Shown here piece by piece: positions 56,236 through 64,000 of a stretch of DNA of 64,000 nt (positions within the stretch are counted from its first letter, which is position 1; the number at the start of each line of letters is the position of its first letter). Source of the DNA: Phytophthora sp. 'mugwort'. Taxonomy: Eukaryota > Oomycota > Peronosporomycetes > Peronosporales > Peronosporaceae. The DNA lies in the NCBI GenBank assembly GCA_033558025.1, contig JAUCEF010000010.1, forward strand, positions 1,513,001 to 1,577,000. Reading direction: 5' to 3'. Below the pieces are notes generated by a model that saw only the letters and a program-made list of their open reading frames with translations, searched no databases and was not told the origin of the DNA. The position numbers were made by a program, and so were the translations under genes.

Positions 56236-56253
56236 GGAAATTCGTGAATAAGG
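56236..56253 (-). promoter_or_regulatory. degenerate oomycete core promoter
   Basis: Minus strand CCTTATTCACGAATTTCC, a weaker match at the place corresponding to 38862-38879 in the paralogue. The 5' UTR portion CGACCTACCTTTCGAATCGA is conserved between the two genes. Confidence 0.55.
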
Positions 56254-57170
56254 ATTCGTGGGTTGGAGGTGTCGCGGATCAGCAAGGACTCGAGGCTGGG
56301 GGCGCTCGGGTGAAGTCCATACTGACGTGGGGTTCCTACGCCAAGGCGATTAGTTTTACCGGGACGAACCTGTCTCGAAGGCTTCGATTGAGGTGACTGC
56401 TTGTTCGGGTCTTGGTTTCGCGGATGTCGTTGGAGTTGCTATCTATTAGTTTAGCTTGCTGTTTTAATTCGCTAGAACACAGGTTGGGTACTGGAGTGCA
56501 TTAGCACATATCAGTATCGTGGAAGTGTTGGGCGATAAGTGTTTTGTCGTTCGTCATGACAGTTTTTTTCAATCCTAAGTGAATTTTTTAACTTTGTTCG
56601 TACTCCTACAAGAAACCGCATTAAAAAATCAGCGGCAGTTTCGCTTAGGGTTGTCCGGCGTGCGCCACTAACGAACGAAGGTTCTCATTACGAATGCGAA
56701 CCGTTTCTGACTCCAGTAACGGCCAGCAGGGAATGGCTACATGTGCAAGAAGGTATTCTTATTGGGCCAAACCAAACGCAACAAGATGGCTACATGAAAC
56801 ATATGAGCCTTTCGGTCCGGAACAAGTCCAGTGGGCTTGGTCTTCAAATGTTCCAATACTTCGGTATTGAGGTCGCATGGGTTGGAGGCAACAAAGCGCA
56901 GAAAATTCAAAAGGTAGTGGGCAACGGGGTAGAATTACATCCATGTAGCTAACTGTTGTTGTGGTGCTTGGGTAGGGTTTACTTGGGTACACAATCTATA
57001 TAAATTATGAATAATCCTGAGTGAGCGAACCTCTCTTTCGTCCAGAACTTCTCCAGCGTTTCCGTTAGGAATGTCTCAAAGTGACTGACGTACATGGTCG
57101 ACGAAAGGCAAAGGATAGCGACCCCTCGACCAGTCTACAAGTTGAGCCATCGACTCGCTCCCAAAAGATC
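56254..57170. other. intergenic, no gene seen
   Basis: Probably holds the promoters of the two flanking divergent genes; no clear initiator motif found for the right-hand gene. Confidence 0.5.
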
Positions 57171-58814
57171 ATGCTGCACTTCCTGACTGGTGCTGTACTG
57201 CTGGACCTGACAACGGGTGTACCCGATCCATTTCCAAATCAAGAGGTCAACTTCTCCACTATCTCATGGGACAACTGGACCAAGTCGCTCAAGCTCAATC
57301 CGAGAGTGCAGCACATTCCGCTGGATCCGACGCAACGTCACATACGACCGCCTCCAGCTCATATCCCTGAATCCTTCGATATGTTTGTGGGATCCTCAGT
57401 GTTTCGTGATGGGTATCGCTGCGGCAAGACGCTATTTACTGCCCTCAAGCGCGCTACGTACCCAGAGCGTCTTCATTTCGGTATCTTGGAGCAAATTTAC
57501 GAAGGTGACCCGAGATGTCTGGACGAGTACTGTAAGATGGCTACAGACGAGTGGCCTGAAGACCTTGAATGCCGATACAAACACCAGATCACGATCGACA
57601 CTCGAGATGCCGCTGAATCCGCAGGGTGTACGACGGCGCGTCACTTGCAACAGAAACTGGTGGGGGATCAAGAATTCTGTCTTCAAATCGACGGCCACAG
57701 CGTCTTCACGAACCGCTGGGACGAGAACATCCTCGCCGACTGGGCCTCAATAGACAATGAGATGGCCGTTATGACCACGTACCCACACCACACGCACGAC
57801 GGTATGATCAAGGAGAACGGAGACAATGACGTCATCAACTCGATCCCGCACTTGTGTACGACCATCAAAGGCTCGAATGGGCTGACAAGAATAATCGGAG
57901 CTAGTATGATCCGCGACTCGTGGATGCCCCAAATGGCTGCACTTTGGGGCGGTGGCTACTCTTTCAGTAAATGTCACGCAGAGCGCAAGGTGGTCGTCGA
58001 TTCACACACTCCATGGCTGTGGGATGGCGAGGAGTTCATGCGCTCGGCCAACTATTGGACCTACGGCTACGATTTGTACTCACCAAGTAGATTAGGGAAC
58101 GTCTTGTTCCACAACTACTCGAAGAAACCCGCGAGCTTCTGGGCATCCCCGATGGATCCTGCCAAGAGACAGCTCGACACGACAATGGCTCGCAACCGTG
58201 TGCGTCTTCGTATCGGGATGCCATTCAAGGGCCAAGTGGACACGTTCGAACTGGACAAATATGGCTTCGGTAAGGTGCGTTCCTTTGAGACGTACCTTCA
58301 GTTCGCGAACATCTCGTTCAGAGGCTGGATGAACGACACGAACTCCTGTGGCCAGCTGCACTGGGTGCCATACGAGAATGCGACGGAGGTCGAGGAGACT
58401 GTTGGTCGTGGCTGGAAGTTGTACGCTGAAGGTGACGAGGAGAACGAGGACGAAGATCAAGAGCCCCAACCAGGGAAAGAGGAAGAGCTCGTAGCATCGG
58501 CAATGGCGACAGACGAAGACATGACCGAGAACGACAAGTTGGGCGTCGAATTGAATGAGGACCCAGTGTCACAAGCTGCAGCAGCTCAGATCAAGTACGC
58601 AGCGGTGGGCAACGAGAACATGGCTACAATGTTGCGGCAAGGAGTGCCCAATCCAATGGTCGACAGCTCGGGATCCAGCCTCCCCGTTGGCATCTTCGTT
58701 GTTGGTATTCTGGCTGTCCTCTTCGTCACAGTCTCAAAAGACGACAAATCTCGTGCAATCCGTCGCCGAGTCTGTGTCAATATGAAGAATAAGACCGACC
58801 GCGCCTTCGAGTAA
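57171..58814 (+). CDS. GlcNAc-transferase-like membrane protein (Skp1 GnT1/PF11397-type)
   Basis: 547 residues from the ATG at 57171; the frame upstream opens only with GTG at 57081, and this start gives the same length and N-terminal layout as the paralogue. A short hydrophobic N terminus (LTGAVLLDL) may be a signal peptide. The family signature is SSVFRDGYRCGKTLFTALKRA...PERLHFGILEQ (about 74-108), where R-D and T-L positions match the GlcNAc-transferase domain. EFCLQIDGHSVFTNRWD (about 168-184) holds the DxH metal/sugar-nucleotide motif. Then come a conserved WGGGYSFSKCHAERKV segment, an acidic linker (about 435-475) and a C-terminal transmembrane helix (about 505-522) with a basic tail. 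Predicted to add a sugar in the secretory pathway; the substrate is unknown. Convergent with its paralogue. Confidence 0.85.
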   Translation: MLHFLTGAVLLDLTTGVPDPFPNQEVNFSTISWDNWTKSLKLNPRVQHIPLDPTQRHIRPPPAHIPESFDMFVGSSVFRDGYRCGKTLFTALKRATYPERLHFGILEQIYEGDPRCLDEYCKMATDEWPEDLECRYKHQITIDTRDAAESAGCTTARHLQQKLVGDQEFCLQIDGHSVFTNRWDENILADWASIDNEMAVMTTYPHHTHDGMIKENGDNDVINSIPHLCTTIKGSNGLTRIIGASMIRDSWMPQMAALWGGGYSFSKCHAERKVVVDSHTPWLWDGEEFMRSANYWTYGYDLYSPSRLGNVLFHNYSKKPASFWASPMDPAKRQLDTTMARNRVRLRIGMPFKGQVDTFELDKYGFGKVRSFETYLQFANISFRGWMNDTNSCGQLHWVPYENATEVEETVGRGWKLYAEGDEENEDEDQEPQPGKEEELVASAMATDEDMTENDKLGVELNEDPVSQAAAAQIKYAAVGNENMATMLRQGVPNPMVDSSGSSLPVGIFVVGILAVLFVTVSKDDKSRAIRRRVCVNMKNKTDRAFE

Positions 58815-58999
58815 CCTGAAATTTATAGAATAAAATACATGTATCCTGGTTAAGAATAGTCAAAGTCTCTGATTTGTAATCTTCCTCACCGCTAGCGTCC
58901 AGTACAGCACTAATACCAAGTTGCTTGTGTTGCAACATGAAGAAAGAAATTATAGTATATTGAGCTGCTAGTAGCTCTGACCACTAAGATTCTGTCATC

Positions 59000-60637
59000 T
59001 TAATCATGGCTCCGATGAGGTGCTCTCGCTATACAAGCTTGCCGGATGGCCTGGGACTTACTGTCATTCGAGAGTGTCACGAAAAGAACCGCCAAAACGA
59101 CTACGAGCAACCCCCAGGCAGAAGCACTGGACGATTTTCGTCTAGCTGGAGGCGATAAGCCCTGTCGTAGCTGTACGCTAAGAGGTCTCTCGTCTCCCAA
59201 GCCGCCACCGTTCTTTATATGAGCACTGATAGCGTGTTGCCTCACATCATCCTCTGCGTCTTGTTCGGCCATTTCTCGTGCGATTTGCTTGGGCAGTGGC
59301 TCGTTCTCATTGAAATCTTGTAAGCTATTTACTTGAGACGGAACATGCTGCTCCGGCGTCGGGACAGACGCTGGAGCTGGAGACGGAGGAGTCGAGAGAG
59401 CATTCAGTTTCCAGTCGTTGCCTACAATTTCCTCAACCTCCGTCGCATTCGCGTACGGTACCCAATGCAGCTGTCCACACGAGTTGGTCTCGTTCATCCA
59501 GCCGTCGAGACTCACGTTCGCGAATTTGAGGAACTGCTGGAACGTGCGCGCAGTGCCGAACTTGTACTTGTCGAGTTCCAAGGCATCCACGCGTCCTTTA
59601 AAGCCCAATCCAACGCGAAGTCGGACGCGGTTGTGCGTCATCTCGGTGTCCAAGGCTTTGACAGCCGGATCTAGTGGCGATTCCCAGAAACTCGCAGGTT
59701 TCTTCGAGTAATTGTGGTACAGGACGTTGCTGATCTTACTGGGTGAGTACAGGTCGTACCCATGGGTCCAATAGTCCGCTGAGCGCAAGAATTCTTCTCC
59801 GTCCCAAAGCCAAGGCGTATGGGAATCCACCGGCACGTTGCGCTCGGCGTGGCATTTGCTGAAGGACAAACCTCCTCCCCAGAGCGCCGACATCTGCGGA
59901 AATTTGGCGTTGCGTTTGATGCTGGCGCCGACAATCCGCGTGAGCCCATTCCCGCCCTTGACCGTCGTACACAAGTGCGGGATCCAGTCCGGAGCGTTGT
60001 TGTCGCCGTTCTCCTTGATAAAGTCATGGAGGTCATGAGGGTACACTGTAAGGATAGCCATCTCATTGTCAATCCGCTGCCATTCCGCCAGCATGAGCTC
60101 GTCCCACCCGTTCGTGAAGATACTGTGGCCATCGACTTGCAGACAGAACTCTTCATCCCTAATCATCTCTTGCTGCTGGTGGCGTGCCGTCGTACAGCCC
60201 GAAGCTTCCGCTGCAGGTCGTGGAGTCACTTGAATCCGGTCCTTGTAGCGACACTCGCTGTAATCCGGCCACTCGTCCAACGCTAGCTTACAGTACTCGT
60301 CCAAGCACGTCGGATCGCCTTCCACCAATTGCTCGAGGATCCCAAACCGTAGACGTTCGGGATAAACCGCTCGCTTTAATGCCGTGAAAAGGGTCTTGCC
60401 ACATCGGAGTCCGTCGCGAAAGACTGAAGACCCGATGTGGATCTCGAAGGCATGTGGAATTTTGGCCGGTGGAGGTCGCAGCCTCTTGTCGTACGGGTCT
60501 AACGGAATATGCTGCACACTGGGGTCTAACTCGAGATACTCGTTCATGCCGAGTACGCTGATGACGGATTTCCCGTCGCCTTGGGCGTTTGAAGTCGCCA
60601 GCAGCACTGCCAACCCAAGAGTTACTAAACCTTTCAT
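59000..60637 (-). CDS. GlcNAc-transferase-like membrane protein, inverted paralogue
   Basis: 545 residues, ATG at 60637. A clear signal peptide (VTLGLAVLLATSNA) is followed by SSVFRDGLRCGKTLFTALKRA and PERLRFGILEQ. EFCLQVDGHSIFTNGWDE is the donor/metal site. WGGGLSFSKCHAERNV, a Pro/Ser-rich linker and a transmembrane helix near the C terminus (WGLLVVVLAVLFVTL) follow. The order equals its neighbour, so the pair arose by inverted duplication; tails are 185 bp apart. The Dictyostelium relative works in the cytoplasm on Skp1, but the signal peptide and membrane anchor here point to the Golgi, ER or cell surface. Substrate unknown. Confidence 0.88.
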   Translation of the reverse strand: MKGLVTLGLAVLLATSNAQGDGKSVISVLGMNEYLELDPSVQHIPLDPYDKRLRPPPAKIPHAFEIHIGSSVFRDGLRCGKTLFTALKRAVYPERLRFGILEQLVEGDPTCLDEYCKLALDEWPDYSECRYKDRIQVTPRPAAEASGCTTARHQQQEMIRDEEFCLQVDGHSIFTNGWDELMLAEWQRIDNEMAILTVYPHDLHDFIKENGDNNAPDWIPHLCTTVKGGNGLTRIVGASIKRNAKFPQMSALWGGGLSFSKCHAERNVPVDSHTPWLWDGEEFLRSADYWTHGYDLYSPSKISNVLYHNYSKKPASFWESPLDPAVKALDTEMTHNRVRLRVGLGFKGRVDALELDKYKFGTARTFQQFLKFANVSLDGWMNETNSCGQLHWVPYANATEVEEIVGNDWKLNALSTPPSPAPASVPTPEQHVPSQVNSLQDFNENEPLPKQIAREMAEQDAEDDVRQHAISAHIKNGGGLGDERPLSVQLRQGLSPPARRKSSSASAWGLLVVVLAVLFVTLSNDSKSQAIRQACIARAPHRSHD

Positions 60638-60658
60638 GATGAACTTAGGCGACCGATC

Positions 60659-60675
60659 GAAAGTCCGAGAATGGC
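60659..60675 (-). promoter_or_regulatory. possible oomycete core promoter
   Basis: Minus strand GCCATTCTCGGACTTTC, a partial match to the initiator plus flanking region, 21 bp before the ATG at 60637. Confidence 0.45.
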
Positions 60676-60855
60676 TGGAATTGCTTCGCGTTTGGTCGGG
60701 ACAGGCGGACGCTGACGTTCGCGATCCTCCGGCGCCCCCTCACTTGCGAGGGGTCATTTGAGTTAGGAAACGGCCACTAGGTAGCAGGGTACGAATGGTA
60801 CCCCACCACTATGGTGATATGTCCAGAAAGTTCGGTTGTTGTGTTGCTGTAAGAC

Positions 60856-60892
60856 TTAACCCCCTGGTTCCCAATGTCGTATCATACGACAT
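60856..60892 (+). repeat. candidate piggyBac end: TTAA, C-run and 19-bp palindrome
   Basis: TTAA at 60856-60859 is followed by CCCCCTGG and then ATGTCGTATCATACGACAT (60874-60892), a perfect palindrome around one C. The layout parallels the end of the nested piggyBac at 22326. Likely the left end of the element whose coding remnant is at 61823-62973. Confidence 0.5.
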
Positions 60893-61757
60893 CAGAGATC
60901 CCGATTAATGCATACAGGCATACATTGATGTGGATTTATCTATTTCCATTATGTATGGGTGCCTCCTATAGATTCGCTGACCATTATGTATGTAGCGAGT
61001 TTTTACATATGCATTATTAAGGGGTGGGGTCTGATTTCGTAATTACGTTTATCGTTTACAACCAACCATTCGCAGCTGACAGGTTTCCGAACACTTCGTC
61101 CACACACAATTAATTTTGCCCTAGGCCTGGCAATGGGCGACGTCAACCTCTCTAGGTCCGCTTCTGCTGGTCCATTTCCACAGAAGCAAATTGCTTTCTT
61201 CTATTTGTCCCCGTGCCTGGACAACAACGGCGAGTCTACAGCCTATACAAATGTAAGGTGTGCTCCACAGTGCACAAGCATCCCATGGGCAGAGGCATGA
61301 CAAACCTCAATCAGCATATTCGGCTCAAACATGCCAATTTCGAGGACGAAATGCATGCTGCTGGCCCCGGCAAGACCGACTCACTTCTGCCTTGGATTAG
61401 CTTGCGTGCTACGAAGTCGACGGAGTGCCGTACCGACCGTTATTGGCTATGACACCGGTACTGGAGCCACCAGAGGAGGCAGTGGATGACGTGGTAATTA
61501 CTCACAACGCAGAGGAGCACCGTGAGGCCATAATACTAATTTTGGGGGTATTCGACAAGACAATCGACCAAGTTATGTTCTTCAACTGCTCACTTAACAA
61601 GAAATTTGCTTGTATCCTCTGCGTCCCATTAGTTGGCTGTGCAAGTCACCGCCTGAACCTGGCGGTCTCAATAATCACAGCGTCCCTAGAAAGTGCTGAG
61701 CAATATCCAGACGCTGATGGTTCGCCTTCGCACTCTCAACCATTCAGCAAAAAATAG
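60893..61757 (+). pseudogene. hAT transposase fragment with BED finger
   Basis: A BED-type zinc finger (YKCKVCSTVHKHPMGRGMTN, LNQHIRLKHANFEDEM) lies at about 61246-61350. After degraded sequence the 61425-61757 frame gives DQVMFFNCSLNKKFACIL and VPLVGCASHRLNLAVSI, the hAT block that normally follows the second catalytic Asp (usually GDN; here lost). The region between is largely deleted and the C-terminal half is absent. CAGAGATCCCGATTAATG at 60893 could be its left terminus, directly after the palindrome. Confidence 0.65.
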
Positions 61758-61822
61758 GTAATTATTATGTGATTTCTTATTAAGCTTCTAAGTTTAATTA
61801 AGTCTTATGTTTATTTTATTAT

Positions 61823-62973
61823 TTAACCACCCATATGCCTTGGGCATAAAAAAAAGAATGTTAGCAAAGGTGAGTTGCAAATGTCACGCAGAGCCTTCAC
61901 AGTTTTCGCCTCTTCCATTTGTAGCCCATCAAAAGCAGGTACATCCTCCTCGAAAATATTAGACACAGCACTCCACTCCATCTTGTGCAATGCATCTTCT
62001 CGACGTTTGCCGGCGTCGTGTCGGCGTTGCCATATGCAGCCACTGAATAAAAGCCTCATCCATCTCGACGGCGTCGCTGTCCGAGGGCACATCGTCATCA
62101 ATAACGTTACCAAGCATAATATGCTCATCTTCCTCGTCGAAGTTGTCGTCACTTTCACCAGAGCTAAAGCTAATATACGTCACTTAGGTTCTCATTCTTT
62201 GGAATAAAATTCTCGTCTTTTTCAATTTGAGGGCGCAGGCGAGAAGTAGGCATAATAGGTACTGCCCTTTCGTCTTCACCACTTTCAGTTCCACTTGTCT
62301 CGGACATGAAATGTAATCCCGCAGCAGCTTCGTGCTGTGGGGCGTCAACATTGCAGCTCTCGTCTCCATCTTTCAGCAAGTGCACAAATCCTTGACTTGG
62401 CTCTTCAAATCCTTCGCTAGCAGTAGCATCCAGCCGGCTGGAACCAAAAATAGCCAGGACCTCGTCTGTGCCGTCATCCCAGCCAGTATTAGCCTCGTCA
62501 TTTGCTTCTTCTGGAGCGACGCACACCACATTAAAAGCCGCAACTACACGTGCTGCATCCTCTACCTCTCACACGACCTCCCTCGTTTCCACGCTCGCCA
62601 CTTCGACTGATACCGCACTCGCCTCTGGTATCCCGTTGTCGGCTAGGACATCGGTTTCTAGCTCATACTCGACTACTGCAGCTATTACAATAAACAACAA
62701 TCATAAAATAAACACAAAACAGGTTAGAAATTCAATCAGATACCTTCTATACAATAAAAGTAGACGAAATCCCTTCGCCTACAAACACATTCGCACCGTC
62801 CGGGCTTGAATACGTCCAATCGGACGCAAGGCCGGCGGACGCTTCGATTTCCACCCTTTACTACGCAGCTTCCGCCTCAAATGTCCAAAGTCGACGTCGC
62901 GGACGGCCGCTGCGACCGCCACTCCCTTCCCGCGTTGACTCTTCCGGATGCGCGCCATTCGGCAAAATTTCAA
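61823..62973 (-). pseudogene. second piggyBac-like transposase, N-terminal remnant
   Basis: The minus strand reads FGHLRRKLRSKGWKSKRPPAL (about 62895-62830), like the N-terminal module of the 22.3-26.7 kb transposase. An acidic region follows (62529-62170). ALHKMEWSAVSNIFEEDVPAFDGLQ and VKALRDICNSPLLTFFF come next (62000-61840), the segment just before the DDE domain. It then stops; the catalytic part is missing. Probably an older and different piggyBac lineage, cut by later hAT insertions. Confidence 0.55.
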
Positions 62974-63150
62974 ATGAGTGGTGATCGGTGCTTGTCCCAG
63001 ATCTCACATCCCAATCTTCTCCCAGAATCTGGGTACCTTTCCCGTTTCTAACTTTTTCCAAAAAATTTCAAGTAACTTATACTTTAAATTTAACTTGATT
63101 AAAGTATTGACTTTTTTTCTTTGAGCCATTTACTATTGCTAATCCCGTTT

Positions 63151-63167
63151 TGTCGTATTATACGACA
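63151..63167. repeat. 17-bp palindrome TGTCGTAT-T-ATACGACA
   Basis: Same palindrome as at 60874-60892 with a different central base. The two probably are the subterminal motifs at both ends of one element, about 2.3 kb apart. Confidence 0.75.
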
Positions 63168-63188
63168 TACGTATCTTGCAATGTCGTA

Positions 63189-64000
63189 CAGGGCTCCCGA
63201 TAATGGCATTAATCCCATGTCAAAAATTTATCCGTCCATGCATTATGCATTTAGGAATATGACAAACCGTACACGCATAATGTTCATTAATGGCATTAAT
63301 GGGTACATAATGAGAAAATCTTCTATTCAATGAACTCATGAACACTTTGAACATCCCAGTAGCTCTCGTCAGCTCTAAGAAATAGAATCATCTCAAGCGA
63401 AACGGGTAGCAGCGAGTGGCGGTCAATACCGTACGTAGCACGAGCCACACTGAACAAGCGTTCCGCAAGGTTGGACGTCGGTGGAATCGTGCTGACTTGG
63501 TCGTAAGTGCTTTTTTTATATTCGAGTCGAGCCTTCTTTAAAACCGATGCAGCAAAGCTGACCTTCTTCGCGCTCTCAGAAGTTGCGATTGTAGCGGGTT
63601 GCCGCTCAAACGGTTGAGCGGCATGCTTCTCTTGGCGACTCATAAGGTGATGTTTGCCAGTCTGTATTTCACGCAAGCAGACTCCAAATCCGGACTAGCC
63701 ACAATATTAGCCGTAGCACCTTAAATATAAAAAATAAAAAGCATAAGAAAAATTATACGAACATACCCACACAAACGTACTCAGATAACGCTTTAAAGCT
63801 GGTTTTTCTTTGAGCAGTGCGTCGAAAGAACCCGAACTTCCCATAGTGTTACGTCGTCAGACTGCAGTTGCATGGACACTGACTCCACGTTTCCCAACGT
63901 CTCAAGTAACACCTTCATCTTCTTGTTGTCGCTGGCTGATGGGATACAATCAGCCAGCCTTTCGTCGTCACGATCGATGAAATCCAGTAATTCGAAGTAC
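63189..64000 (-). pseudogene. hAT transposase C-terminal part, runs off the window
   Basis: From the window edge the minus strand reads YFELLDFIDRDDERLADCIPSA, VKVLLETLGNVESV-like sequence and a frame break. The 63676-63323 frame then gives IPPTSNLAERLFSVARATYGIDRH and ILFLRADESYWDV, the hAT C-terminal dimerisation domain. CAGGGCTCCCGATAATGG at 63189, preceded by ATGTCGTA, is a plausible hAT terminus about 134 bp beyond the stop. The N-terminal half lies outside the window. Orientation is opposite to the fragment at 60893-61757. Confidence 0.65.

Noticed and set aside
57081..57170. 30-codon upstream extension of the first GlcNAc-transferase-like gene
   Set aside because: It opens with GTG, and the ATG at 57171 gives the same length and N-terminal layout as the paralogue.
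1..64000. RxLR or Crinkler effector genes
   Set aside because: No short frame with a signal peptide followed by RxLR-EER or LFLAK-type motifs was found.

Overview
The window looks like a repeat-rich, gene-sparse stretch of an oomycete nuclear genome, most likely Phytophthora or a close relative. The evidence is the oomycete core-promoter signature (GCTCATT..NCA.TTT type) at several gene starts, two CAR/mucin-like acidic repeat proteins with a C-terminal PAN-like domain, an oomycete-style bZIP factor, and transposon families that are abundant in Phytophthora (gypsy, DIRS-like, piggyBac, MULE, pogo, hAT). All family names come from my reading of translated sequence. No database search was run.

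Layout. 0-12 kb: decayed transposon pieces (Tc1/mariner-like, pogo-like, gypsy integrase), a 30-bp-arm hairpin, and a broken PHD-finger gene. 12.6-17.3 kb: a degraded DIRS-like retroelement on the minus strand (gag-like, reverse transcriptase, RNase H). 17.8-26.8 kb: a gypsy LTR retrotransposon on the minus strand with 237-bp LTRs and a CCTG target duplication. Its right-hand LTR was later split at a TTAA site by a 4.37-kb piggyBac element with 13-bp inverted termini. 28.6-31.5 kb: two intact convergent genes, a secreted Cys-rich GPI-anchor candidate and a bZIP factor. 33.8-38.8 kb and 51.9-56.2 kb: two paralogous acidic repeat proteins in the same orientation. They share N- and C-terminal domains and flanks but carry different internal repeats. 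Between them lie a MULE pseudogene (46.4-48.8 kb), another gypsy integrase fragment and a tyrosine-recombinase fragment (50.2-50.6 kb). 57.2-60.6 kb: a convergent pair of GlcNAc-transferase-like membrane proteins. 60.9-64 kb: overlapping remnants of a second piggyBac and two hAT elements; the last runs off the window.

Function. The intact host genes encode mainly secretory-pathway or surface proteins: the Cys-rich protein, the two acidic repeat proteins and the two glycosyltransferase-like proteins. The bZIP factor is the only regulatory gene seen. Everything else is mobile DNA in various states of decay. No tRNA, rRNA, CRISPR array, RxLR effector or Crinkler gene could be supported.
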